A stretch of DNA of 64,000 nucleotides from the NCBI GenBank assembly GCA_023213315.1, contig JAKCPI010015697.1, forward strand, positions 62,001 through 126,000, in the 5' to 3' direction. The position numbers were made by a program, and so were the translations under genes. Origin of the DNA: Euborellia annulipes (Eukaryota; Arthropoda; Insecta; Dermaptera; Anisolabididae). The notes beneath the pieces were generated by a model. The model saw only the letters and a list, made by a program, of their open reading frames with translations, searched no databases and was not told the DNA's origin. Below, piece after piece: positions 25,701-36,300 of the stretch; positions within the stretch are counted from its first letter, which is position 1; every line of letters begins with the position of its first letter.

Positions 25701-28179
25701 GTCCTTGACAGAGTATTAGATTTAATTCCAAAAATATAAGTTCATTAGTTAGTTACCTCGTCAGTTTATATAAATTTATATAAGCTGTAAGTTGTGACTG
25801 TGGCTATCTAGTGAAGGATGGGTAGAGGCAGAGGCACCCAAGAAATGATACTCTGATTCCTTTACCAATTAGCCGGAAACTTTTCAGTTTTGAATTTATA
25901 GATCGGTTACCATTAAATTCATAAAATACTAAAACTTCGTTATTAAACATATTTAATAGTTCACCATTTAAGGAAAAATGTATATGCTTTTATAGCTAGA
26001 CCAACTCTGAGCAACATATACACCAATTAAAAGACTGAAGGAGCACCGAAACGTTTCTGGCTAATTGGTAATTAGGCTAATTAGAGTATCATTTCTTGGC
26101 TGCCTCTTCCTCTACACGTCCTTCACTAAATATATATGGGGCATTCCACGCCAACTCGACCACTTCTGAACCCGACCATTTTTGATTTGGCTGAAACTTT
26201 GTCATCTTTTTATACCCTATTGAAAACGTGTTTGAGAATTTTTTCAGATTTTAAGACCCAGCCAAAAAAAAGTTACAGAATTTTCAAAAAACATCAATTT
26301 TTTTTTAAATAACCGTAAAACTGTCAAAAATTAACTTATCGGGACGATTTTTTTTGAAATTTTTGTCTTTAAATGTACTTTTCAGAAAAAAATATGACAA
26401 AATTTTACAGATTCATCTTGAACGTTTTTTGACATTTTCGTAAAAAAACAAAAATTTCGGGATGAATGACACTTTTTTTTAATTTTTTTTTTTATAAAAA
26501 ACTTTGATTTTTTCTACAAATGCTCTGAAAATTTCAGAGTGGGATTATTTCGCTTTCTATTTTTTTTTTATTTTTGAAAAAAAAATTTTTCTTTTCTCCG
26601 CTTATTTTTCATGATGGTGCTCTTAAATTCTTCCAGGACTGACTGAGATTCTAGAAAATTAAAGAAAAATAATAATAATAATAGTTAGGGGTGATGAAAG
26701 TCGAGAAAATTCCATTTATCCTGAAAAAATAGAAATTAGTTGTGTATTCAACTACTGAAGTATTTGAAGCGTCAGGTAAAAGCTTAGAAACATGGGCGTA
26801 ACTAGGGGGTGCCGGGGGCCGGCCCTCCCAGAAAGCTCCTTGCCCCAAGAAAAATAGAGAAAATATGGGGCTTTCCAGGCCCACCGGAGGATGGCTGGTC
26901 TCATGGCCTCCCCTTTAATTTTTCTTGGGGCAAGGAGCTTTCTGGGGAGGGCCAGGCCCCCCCCCCGGCACCCCCTAGTTACGCCCATGTCTCTAAGCTT
27001 TTACTTGACGCTTCAAATACTTCAGTAGTTGAATACACAACTAATTTCTAATTTTTTCAGGATAAATGGAATTTTCTCGACTTTCATCACCCCTAACTAT
27101 TATTATTATTATTTTTCTTCAATTTTCTAGAATCTCAGTCAATTCTGGAAGAATTTAAGTGCACCATCATGATAAATAAGCGGAGAAAAAAAATTTTTTT
27201 TTTCAAAAATAAAAAAAATAGAAAGCGAAATAATCCCACTCTGAAATTTTCAGAGCATTTGTAGAAAAAATCAAAGTTTTTTATAAAAAAAAAAATTAAA
27301 AAAGTGTCATTCATCCCGAAATTTTTGTTTTTTTCCGAAAATGTCAAAAAAACGTTCAAGATGAATCTGTAAAATTTTGTCATATTTTTTTCTGAAAAGT
27401 ACATTTAAAGACAAAAATTTCAAAAAAAAATCGTCCCGATAAGTTAATTTTTAACAGTTTTACGGTTATTTAAAAAAAATTGATGTTTTTTGAAAATGCT
27501 GTAACTTTTTTTGGCTGGGTCTTAAAATCTGAAAAATTCTCAAACACGTTTTCAATAGGGTATAAAAAGATGACAAAGTTTCAGCCAAATCAAAAATGGT
27601 CGGGTTCAGAAGTGGTCGAGTTGGCGTGGAATGCCCCATATATAAAATGACAAATTAAATTAAAATACTAATTATTCTACAATAAGAAAAGTTATAAGCT
27701 CACTTACTTTCGTCTTTCTCCCTTTGGACGTAATGAGTCATTTTGCATTCGAACATTAGTGATATCTGCTGGAGTTCCAATAATTCCACCAATACTTCCA
27801 CCTAAAGCCGCCCAAAATATTTTTTTCTCATATTCCATTCTTCATTATTTCGAAGTGATTTCTGCTTTGCTATTTCATAAATAGCAAATCTACATGTAGA
27901 ATAAGTCAATTGCCTTAATATTGCTGCTGAGAGTCCCGCATTTAATGCCATAATTCCATCTTCTTTAATAATCGCACGTGTGAGTTTAAATGCACTTGGG
28001 CTTTCTTTAAGATACATTTGTTTTCGGACCTAGGATAAAAAAAAATAATTAGAATATATATGAATAAAAATAAAAGAAATATGCACTTTTAATGTATCCA
28101 AACTCTGTGTAAAACAACAGGCCATTGCTGCACCCACTCCACCCATCCACCAGCGAGGTATAAGTCTGTCATCCAATTG
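22779..28179 (-). CDS. Diverged SLC25A10-like paralogue, copy B, with one frame break
   Basis: A second dicarboxylate-carrier-like gene in tandem with copy A. Exons found on the minus strand: 28179-28087, 28029-27708, 25334-25124, 23745-23668, 23392-23336, 22874-22779. All phases agree if one A is added in the A7 run at about 27820-27826; without it the frame hits a stop about five codons later. Carrier repeats 2 and 3 are intact (TPADITNVR, QPLDVMKT). Repeat 1 reads TQSLDTLK, with serine replacing the conserved proline, and the last repeat has LRLVRIAPHT where copy A has PAFIRLGPHT. The intron after VYE in copy A is absent here, while copy B has an extra intron after SFSA. The exon carrying the start ATG was not found. 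It may be a decaying or neofunctionalised copy, or the break may be a sequencing error in a homopolymer. Confidence 0.82.
22944..23220. mobile_element. Foldback element with two head-to-head hammerhead motifs
   Basis: Long inverted arms begin caaatattaattataag. The minus-strand motif (23046-23001) has UUGUA, CUGAAGA, stem II GAUUCC/GGGAUC with 8-nt loop, GAAA, self-complementary AUAU for stem III, U17 and UGCAA, which pairs with UUGUA through one wobble. The plus-strand copy (23119-23155) has CTGAATA in place of CTGAAGA and one stem II change. It lies just downstream of an exon of carrier copy B (in its last intron). Confidence 0.78.
23784..24006. mobile_element. Foldback element with two head-to-head hammerhead motifs
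   Basis: Arms begin tataatggacgcatctcaca. The minus motif (23862-23814) has stem I UUUGUA/UACGAA (one wobble), CUGAUGA, stem II GACC/GGUC, GAAA, AUAU and C17. The plus motif (23932-23976) has the same 3' half but has lost about three bases after CTGATGA. It lies in the intron upstream of carrier copy B exon 23668-23745. Confidence 0.78.
24941..25075 (-). repeat. tRNA-Thr-like SINE
   Basis: The minus strand starts at about 25075 with a tRNA-like head: A-box region GGTGTAGTTGGTACCGC, anticodon-loop-like CTTGTAT and B-box GGGTTCGGATCCC. An A/T-rich tail follows with the inverted pair taagccattt/aaatggctta. The acceptor stem is poor, so I call it a SINE and not a tRNA gene. Fragments of the same family lie at 12755-12800 and near 18850. 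Confidence 0.6.
25526..25606. repeat. Minisatellite, three copies of a 27-bp unit
   Basis: Three consecutive 27-bp units share GAGGGAAACCGTCGTG (one has TAGGG). The unit length is a multiple of three and one plus-strand frame is open across all copies, but there is no supporting exon structure. It lies in the intron between carrier copy B exons 25124-25334 and 27708-28029. Confidence 0.75.
25809..26128. repeat. Foldback with a degenerate hammerhead motif
   Basis: Arms begin tagtgaaggatgggtagagg and its imperfect inverse. The right arm (about 26034-26066) contains CTGAAGGAGCACCGAAACGT, a shortened CUGANGA/GAAACGU core. The left arm keeps only pieces. Probably an old relative of the intact ribozyme pairs. 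Confidence 0.45.
26132..27643. mobile_element. 1.5 kb near-perfect palindrome (foldback element)
   Basis: Two arms of about 650 bp are almost identical in inverted orientation. The outer ends are ATATGGGGCATTCCACGCC and its inverse, flanked by TA-rich sequence. The centre (26791-26988) is itself a MITE-like palindrome. Open frames in it appear on both strands because of the symmetry and do not resemble proteins. The last bases of the window (ggaatgccccatat, 63987-64000) are the same terminal sequence, so this is a dispersed family. Confidence 0.85.
26791..26988. mobile_element. MITE-like palindrome with CATGGGCGTAACTAGG ends
   Basis: Inverted ends CATGGGCGTAACTAGGG enclose G/C-rich arms (tgccccaagaaaaat and inverse). 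It forms the centre of the 1.5 kb palindrome; the flanks here are also inverted copies, so no normal target duplication is visible. A related element is at 39926-40100. Confidence 0.75.
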
Positions 28180-30327
28180 CTAAAAATAAATAAATAAATT
28201 AGGAAAAGAAAAACAAAAGATTTGAAAAATTTAGAACTTGAATGCATTCAATTTTTTTTTTTTGTAACTCTTAAATCGACTTATCAAACAGAAATTGTTT
28301 CAAAAGGGCTTAATGGAACATGCTATTGACACTCACTAGATCTTATTATTGCATCTCTAACCTTGTATTTATATATAAAATTGATTCACAAGAGAAAATA
28401 GGCTTCACTGGTCGTTCCTTTTGTATTTCAACTTGACAGTCTTCAACTTTGCGTACATATCAATCAAAAATTGATTCAAAAGATATTGACTTTGCCTTCT
28501 CTGACCATGATACATGGTAACTTTGAAGACTTCAATCTTCGATTTGAATGTGTTTAGGGCAGGCTTTGGATCGTTATTAGCCAAAGTCTTCATCATTATT
28601 ATTATTTCACTTTTTTCTTTATTACAGACCATTGACCAGAATTTATTTCACTTGGTAGTACTGGCGCCGAGATGTTCATTAAGGGCAGATGCTGTTTGTC
28701 ACTCTCCGTATTTCAAAACGACGATTGCTGATAAAGTCATTGATCTTGAACTGACAAGCTTATCTATCTCTGACTGACGTTCAGTTGTCCATTAACTTTT
28801 ATATTCAGAAAGACTAAATGAAGAATATTTTTTGATTTAAAAAAAGGCACAGATTATCATATATTTAAATTAAGTTTTGGAAGTAGTTGGCCTCACTTCG
28901 AGCTCACTTCTAAATGACGTTTCCAAAAAATCCTATGATTTACTATACCTTCCGAGCCTACAATAAATGAAGATTGAATATTTTGTATTATAGGCCTGTC
29001 TAAAAAGTTTCCAATAGGAACTGACCGAATATTCGGTTTCGGCCAAAAAGAAGCCGAAACCTGAGTTTGAAAAAGATGGGATGAGACTCACAAGAAAAAA
29101 AAATGGACAAATGATTTCCATGTGAGGGAGAAAAAAATTTTCCTCAAGACGAGAAAAGGGCGGAAAAAATTTTCACGGGAGGGTAAAAAAAAAATTTCGC
29201 GCAAGGTGAAAAAAATTTGGTTTTGCAAGGGAAAAAAAAAGGTAAAATGATATGGATTTTGTATAGGAAATAACAAGTTTCGGTTTCGGCCGAAACTAAG
29301 AGTGAGGCCGAAATTGGGTTTCGGTTTCTGTTTCGGCTGAAAATCTTGTTTCGGTCGGACCCTAGTTTCCAAGAAAATTTTAGTAAAGTACATATAAATG
29401 AAAAACAGCTACAAAAGTAAAAAAAAAAAACATTTAACCGAAATGAAATTTAAATTTGCCCGCCATATTTGTAGGGATTTTTGACATTTTATTTTGTTCC
29501 TTGACGTAAAAATTTCTCATGTTTCTCATGAAAATTCTTTATTAAAAAAATATTGTTAATATAATTATTATAAATTATTTAATTTTTATATCAATTTTTA
29601 AAAAAATATACTTGTGGATTAAATTAAATTTGTAAAAAAGTTTATACAAACCGTGAAAAAAGCCATTTTAAAATTGAATATTTCTCAAGAACAAATGTTG
29701 ATGGATTTTGTACAAGTGAAAAAACGAAACTGAATCAAGGTTATTTTTAAATTCTTTAGAAAATTACATAATACTCATTCATATTATACTATCAGAAAAT
29801 TAACCTATTGTAAGGTAAATTCAAATTATTTGCTAAGATTAATTCGTTCACTTTATATCTGTCATAAATTACAATTTTAGAGAATTAATTATTTTCATGA
29901 TGAGACTATTGAATCATTTGAATTATAAAAAATTTCATCGTTTTTCAATAATTTTTTTGTAATTTAATTGATAATTTTAAAAAAATGTTGAATTTATCTT
30001 ATAAATCACATGGATTGATAATTTATTATCATTTTATTTTGTTTTGTGAATCTTTTTAATTTCAATAATCTCATGCTTGAAAATATACGCCTAAAACATA
30101 TTTAATCAAAATCGAATATAGATATTAAACATACTAAATGTGATGTCCATCAAATTATCCTTGGGTATATAATTAACTATTTAATTAGTTTTTTTCATGT
30201 ATCTTCAGCCCGTGTGATAAAATCACTTAGCACCATATCCTTGAGTTCTTTTATAATCTGCAATTGGATTTTCTGAAAAGAAGAAATTTAAATTAGGCCT
30301 ATTTACTCATAAAGATTTTTTTTTCAG
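28180..30327. other. Spacer between divergent carrier copy B and ELP6
   Basis: Should hold the missing first exon and promoter of carrier copy B (minus) and the promoter or 5' UTR exon of ELP6 (plus). A stretch at about 28990-29370 is rich in gtttcgg/ccgaaac motifs in both orientations and ends near gtcggacc, resembling decayed hAT-type MITE sequence. No exon could be assigned with confidence. Confidence 0.5.
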
Positions 30328-32600
30328 ATGAGTTCCAAAACAATTTTAAATTGCCTTTCAATTGAACCCTCCGAATTACCTGGAAAACATGTGCATATTG
30401 CTGAAAACCATGGTTCCGAATCTTCTTGGATTCTTTCATGTCTACTAGCTGATAGGGCACAACGAGGAGATACTATCTGTCTGATAATAATGCATCACAC
30501 ATTTGGACATTTCCATAATTGTTGTTACCGGCTCGGAATAAATCTCAAATTTTTACAAGTAATCGAATTTATTGTGTATCTACTAAACATCAATAATAAT
30601 TAATATAAGTAGCCTATTCGAAATGTCAAACTATATTTTGAAAAGAAGAAATTTGATGGCTGATTTATAATTAACAAGAACAGGTGAATGTAGGCTGCCA
30701 GCATGGAATAAAAGAATAAATATCGACTTTTCGGGAACGCATCGCTCCCATCTTCAGGACGATAAATTGTTAATTTTGTTTAGATTATAACATAAATTTA
30801 AACATATTTTATTTAAATATGGTATTGTCAGTGCTATTGACTCAATGTCCATCTTTTTCTGATCTCTTTTCCTCAATTTCTATTTTATAATAAATAAATT
30901 GTTATTACCTTTTTGAATAATGAGGAGAAATAAGGCAGCCAAGCAAATAAAGAAAAATATTCTTCCTTTTCCGCTTTATTTGATACAAATGTCGACATTT
31001 TTGCCGATTCTTCCGGCCTTCATCAGGACATGTGCTATGTTTGCCTCGAGCTTGGAGGGGCTTTTGGCAACTCATAGTGTAAGTGCGAACATTCGTCGGC
31101 TAGCATGACTAACTCTTGAACCAGAAGTCATGCTATCCGACAAATGTTCGCGAGTCCCTCAAAGCTTGAGGCAAACATAGCACATGTTACTTCTGATCTC
31201 TCCTGGAGCAACCACATCTCTTCTGTGGTTAAATCTACCGCAAGGAAATTGGGTTTCCTATTCAAAACGAAGCGTTACTTTTCCTCCCAACAACTCCTAA
31301 TCCTCTATAAAGCCCAAATTCGGCCGTGTCTTGAATTTTGTTCCCACCTTTGGCGAGGGGCGTCAAAAGACGCTCTCTCCTCCTTGGAAGCCATACAGAG
31401 GCGTGCAATTAGACTGATAGGTGATTCTACCCTTACTGCATCCCTACAGTCGCTAGATCATAGAAGAAGAGTATCTGCACTATCTCTCTTCTACAGGTAT
31501 TACCATGGTCAATGCTCTGCCGAATTAAAATCAATTATCCCACCCAATGCAACATATTCACGGAACACAAGAGAGGCATCTTCCCAGCATCCCTATGCTG
31601 TTCAGATCACGACTAACAGAACAAATCAATTTCATTCTTCCTTTGTCCCCATGACCTCCCGTGATTGGAACAAGCTCCCTGCGTCTATCTTCCCCAAAAC
31701 CTACAATCTTCAGACTTTCAAGTCTAACCTCAACAGGCATCTTCTCAGTTCCCGCAGTTGAGTTTCCCCTTTATGCTTCTCCTTTTGTTTTTATTTTCTT
31801 CCTGGCTGCATGTGACTATTGGTCATTATAGGTCTTCGGACCTTATGCACCCATTCCATTAAAAAAAAAAAAAAAATGTCCTGATGAAGGCCGGAAGAAT
31901 CTGCCAAAACGTTGACATTTGTATTAAATAAAGCGGAAAAAGACTGCCTTATTTCTCCACATTATTAATTAAACATTCAGCTACTACTCATTGCAATTAA
32001 TTACCTATATTGACTTTTTGGAGAGCTTTTATTTTATATATTGCACTGACTTTTATTCTTATTAATAATATATACAATTTTTTCCAGAAAGAAAAACGTC
32101 TCGTCGTTATAGAAGGTCAAAAACTTCTTCTTGCAATGAAAAACATTGATAATTTGAACTTTTTACAATCTATTACAAGAAATATCTCCGAAGGATTAGA
32201 AAACCTAATCCCTACCCAAGAAGAACAAACAACATTCATAGCTGTGGATGATCTTTCCGCACTTTGTGACCTAGGTTGTTCGATAAGTAATATTTTAAAA
32301 TTTGTTTCGATTCTTCGAACGCATGTATTTAATACAAATTATGCTCTTATGACAAGTGTACATGTCTCTGATGAAACCACTAAATTATTATCGAATTCTT
32401 TAATACACCAATCTGATGCAGCAGCTTCAATTCATGCTCTTAAGACAGGACAATCGAGAGAGGTTCATGGTCGGATAGAGGTTGAGAAAATTGGATCTAA
32501 TAAACCATTTAGAATTTTACAAAGTCAAAAAATGTATCATTTTCATCTTAAAGATCAAGAAGCAAAGATTTTTGCGCCAGGAACAATTCTGGTAAAATAA
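30328..32600 (+). CDS. ELP6: Elongator complex protein 6
   Basis: ELP6 forms with ELP4 and ELP5 the hexameric RecA-like ring of Elongator, which is needed for wobble-uridine modification of tRNAs. Two coding exons, 30328-30558 and 32088-32600, join in phase 0 (CAA|GTAATC and tttttccag|AAA), giving 247 residues (mouse about 266). The RecA-like fold is visible from KRLVVIEG through TTFIAVDDLSALCDLGCS to the C-terminal FAPGTILVK, typical of ELP6. No Walker A motif is present, as is normal for the family. The ATG follows an acceptor (tttttttttcag) directly, so an untranslated first exon probably lies upstream. The intron (30559-32087) contains ribozyme repeats and a retrotransposon end. Poly(A) signal AATAAA at 32602-32607. 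Confidence 0.93.
30718..30765 (-). ncRNA. Solo hammerhead ribozyme motif in ELP6 intron
   Basis: Minus strand: CUGAAGA (30757-30751), stem II GGGA/UCCC with an 8-nt loop, GAAA, then AGUC. Stem III would be AAGU in place of the self-complementary ACGU, and stem I has about three pairs, so activity is doubtful. No inverted partner is seen nearby. Confidence 0.6.
31029..31875 (+). mobile_element. 3' end of a non-LTR retrotransposon with inverted 5' part
   Basis: The sequence ends in a 3' UTR (gcacccattccatt) and a poly(A) tail at 31861-31875, the mark of target-primed insertion. The 5' part (31031-31108) is a reverse-complement copy of the segment at 31127-31187, an inversion of the kind explained by twin priming. 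The remaining open frame is listed separately. Confidence 0.7.
31144..31761 (+). pseudogene. Non-LTR retrotransposon ORF2 C-terminal fragment
   Basis: The 205-residue open frame matches the region after the reverse transcriptase domain of Jockey/CR1-type elements: LSWSNHISSVVKSTARKLGF, then an RPCLEFCSHLWRGA segment, RRAIRLIGD, and a C-terminus with SRDWNKLPA and LQTFKSNLNRHL. The polymerase and endonuclease domains are absent, so it is a 5'-truncated dead copy. The ATG at 31144 is fortuitous. It is intact over 600 bp, which suggests recent insertion. Confidence 0.85.
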
Positions 32601-33362
32601 TAATAAATAAAACTTTGTCCTTTTTTACATTCTGTTTTGTATTAGACTTGTTTGTTTTATATTTTTTAATTAAAAAAAAAAAGAAAAGAAATGTGCTACA
32701 TTAATTATCATTAAGAGGTTACATATATTCACATACCCTCACCATTTATAGCCTTTATTCCCTTAGATTATATTTATGCTCTATTTTACTACCAAGACCT
32801 TGCTATCAAGTATGTTCCCTATTCCAAATAATTGATTTTCATAATAAAAATAATAGAAAATTGTTTGTAATTAAGTTTAATAGAAAAATTATATAAATAT
32901 CTATCGGAAATGGAGAAAAAATTATTACATTTTACGCTCTTGAAGCCAGTTGAACTTCGTCCCCCCTGCCCTCAAAGGCTAGTTACGCCGCTGATGATAA
33001 CTTAATTGAAGAATAAAAAAAAAAAAACTACTTTACTCATCCTTTTCCAATTATTTTTAAAGTTTTCCCTATATTCTAACAAAACTTTAAATTTGGTGCC
33101 AATACATTCGTCACTACCTGGTCACTAGCCAACATATAATTTTAAATTAATAAGTTTTTTTTTTTAACAATTATTATGTATAAAATATTCTTTCTTTTAA
33201 TAGCATTTTATTTAAATAATTTTAATTAATTTGAAATTATATTATTTAAAAATAATTTAAACTATTTTATGTTGGCCATTCTATTATTGCTAATTTCACA
33301 TCTATAATTTAATTTCGTTTCCAATTTCATCCTTGGCAATCTTCTACTTGAAAGCAGCCATC
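32601..33362. other. Short spacer between ELP6 and eL39
   Basis: AT-rich. It holds the ELP6 3' end and the presumed eL39 promoter. The bases before the eL39 ATG include the pyrimidine-rich cttctac (about 33341-33347), a possible but unproven TOP-like start. A short C-rich piece near 32958 resembles a MITE edge. Confidence 0.4.
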
Positions 33363-36300
33363 ATGGTAAGATGTTATACAATCTTTTCTTATCCAAATTC
33401 ATCTATTAATCCTATATATTTTTTAATATATTTATTAATTAATTCAATTGTTTTTTTCAGTCTGCTCACAAAACCTTTAGAATTAAGCAAAAACTTGCTA
33501 AAAAATTAAAACAAAATCGACCAATTCCCCAATGGGTCCGCATGCGTACAAACAACACAATCCGGTAATTAAATTTCATTATAAACAACTATTACTTAAA
33601 CCAATTTATTTATTTTATTTCAATTTTATCAGATCAATAGATAAATTGGTTAAAGAATTATTTGCATGTTTGATTATTTCCTAAAAGATTGCACATTTTC
33701 GTAAACAATTTGCATATGACCTATATAATAATCGATAAAACATGTTTTATATTTCCTTTTTTTTATGTTAAAATGCATGTTGTCAACTTGGCATAATATT
33801 TTTTCTTTTTAAAAGATTCAAGAAAATTTATGCTTCAATAATTTAAATGAGAGTTTACTATATTTTAACTTTCAAAGTTTAATTTACTGGTTATTAGGGA
33901 TCATATCCTTATAATTACAAAGAGATGTTTTCTAGTGAATTGATTTATTTCTACCGGTTCTCTATAAAATTTCCAGTTTCGAAACTGGCACCTCTTAACA
34001 ATATGATTTAATTTTTAATAAGATGAGAAGAATTTTATCTACAAATTTGAAAATATCAAGTCCATTTTTATTAATTTTTTTATTACAATACTCATAGTAA
34101 TGTTTATAGATTATTTTTTGCAATTATAAAAAAAATTATATCCTCAATAAGGAAAGAGGCTAGGCGCGAAACTGTAGATCCGTAGAGAACCAGTCAGAAT
34201 CAATTCAATCATACTAAAACTAGATCTTTTAGTTTTATTTAAACACCTTAACCACAAACTTACAAGATTTTTAAATAGAAAGTTTTTATTTTAATGTATA
34301 AGTGTTGAGAAAGCAATGTAGAGAGAGAAGTATTAAACACCTCTAGCACACTGAATTTTCGGCAAGGATGCAGGGAGAAAAAACAAAAATAGAAATTTTT
34401 TTATTTTTCCATAAGAATTTTAATCCTGATATTTCAAAGCCATACTGGCTCATCTTCAGAGGTTCAGTTTACACTCTGTTAACATTAAAATAACAGCCAA
34501 GAATTTTTCGCATCATTGAGCACACTCTTATCTTAGTATGCTCTTTAAAGTAACCGAGATCCAATGGCTTTCGATGATACGAAAAATCCTTGGCTGTTTT
34601 TTTAATGTTAACAGAGTTTAAAATGAGTTTCCTAAGAGCCATTGTACCTTTATAATATCAGGATTAAAACTCACTTGGAAAAAAAATATAAAAAAATTTT
34701 TTCCTATTTCTTTTTCTTCCCATCCATACCAAAAGCGTGCTAGAGGTGTTTCATATTGTAATGCACTCATTAAATTTCTATTATAAATTAGCATTTTATC
34801 GTCCTTGCTCTTCTCGTTATTAAGATCTTGTTCACACACAGACAGATTTAATTCTAAAAATATCGTTCATTAATAATTTTCTAAATATTATGTTGAGACT
34901 ATAGTGGATAATTGGAGATATCAGCCAAATTGGGATTATCCAGGTTAATAAAACTCCCAGGATAAGACGTTTCGGCTTGAATTTTTATTTGGCCATCTTC
35001 AGTTATCGGGAATTATACACAAGTGCAAGTGCAAGTCAGAGATTGTTTATTGATTGGTAATTATCTCTGAGCTTGGGCACAGGAACCATAGAATTTTGTA
35101 TGAAGCAAATATATTTTATTATTGACGAGTCCTGGTTTGATCACATGTGCACTTGCACTTGTGTATAATTCCCGATAACTGAAGATTGCCAAATAAATTC
35201 AGGCCGAAACGTCTAATCCTGGGAGTTTTATTAACCTGGACAATCCCAATTTGGCTGATATCTCCAATTCTCCACTATAATCACATCACAGCCACAACCT
35301 CAAAAGCAAATTATGTTGAGACTACACACATTATTCATGCTTATTCTTAACTAATGCGAATTTTCTATGTCAAAATTAATTGGAGACCAAGTAATAGTTG
35401 AAAATTCAAAATAAACTGCCTGACAAATTGAACTGGATCACTTATTTAAAAATTAAACGAATATATCCTCCTAGTTTGAGGATATTATAATTTATTAAAC
35501 ATTTATAATAAACAACTTAGATTTATAAGTAAATTTAAACCAAACAAATCATTTGAATTAAATATTACCATTTAATCTTATTAAAGAAAAATATGTCGAT
35601 ATTTAATTTGAACCACTAATCGGCCATAATTCTAATATAATTTGTGGCATACTAATTAATAATTTCGTAAAAAAGGAAAAGAGTATTTCATTTCAGTTGT
35701 AAAGGAGTTTAGATGTTTTAAAACATTGTTTTAGTTTGTAGTAGGAGATTTATGTGAAGATGGATTGTTTTTTTGAATCTTGGAGAGCTATTGGTTCTTA
35801 ATGCACTATAAGATATTGAAATATTGATTTTCTATTATCGATATGTAAAGTACTGGGAGTACTTGAAAGTACTTTTTTTAAGTTCAATCAATAGTGAAAA
35901 TTGCAGCCATGTGTATAACTAATATAAGATATATGATTCCATGTTATCTATTTGTCTCCTTTGTCAGTTGAAAAACAACTCTTCATATTTTAAAATTCAA
36001 AAGTAGAAAACTAATAATGATGTATGAGGGGATTTCAATAAGTAATTCAACACATTTTTTTCTGAAACAGGGGTTGTTTCATTCAGCATTCAATTTCACC
36101 ATGTTATTCCCCAATCTTTTAGTTACACAACAGTATTTTTCAAGCTAATCTCCATTCAATGCTACTGCTTTAGGCCTCCTTGAAGTGAGGGCATGTATGC
36201 CTGCACTGTTCTATTCCACTGGTTGATGTCGGAGCCAACATCGTGCTGTTTCGTCATCCGCGTAGTGCGCCCCACAGATTGCGTCCAAACAGTCCAATTT

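Larger units (their letters stand above)
30962..31953. mobile_element. Hammerhead inverted pair split by a retrotransposon insertion
   Basis: The left arm (minus motif 31031-30986) and right arm (plus motif 31873-31919) are inverted copies extending to ccgctttattt and aaataaagcgg. The plus motif has a perfect 7-bp stem I (AAATGTC/GACATTT), CTGATGA and ACGU-U for stem III. Both copies read AAAA where GAAA is expected, so the catalytic G12 is lost. The centre of the palindrome was opened by the non-LTR sequence at 31029-31875. The whole lies in the ELP6 intron. Confidence 0.75.

Noticed and set aside
26651..27404. Several open frames on both strands
   Set aside because: Mirror images within the 1.5 kb palindrome; no protein resemblance.
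27813..27830. A short intron explaining the frame change in carrier copy B
   Set aside because: No GT..AG pair of plausible length fits; a one-base deletion in the A run restores both the frame and the following splice phase.
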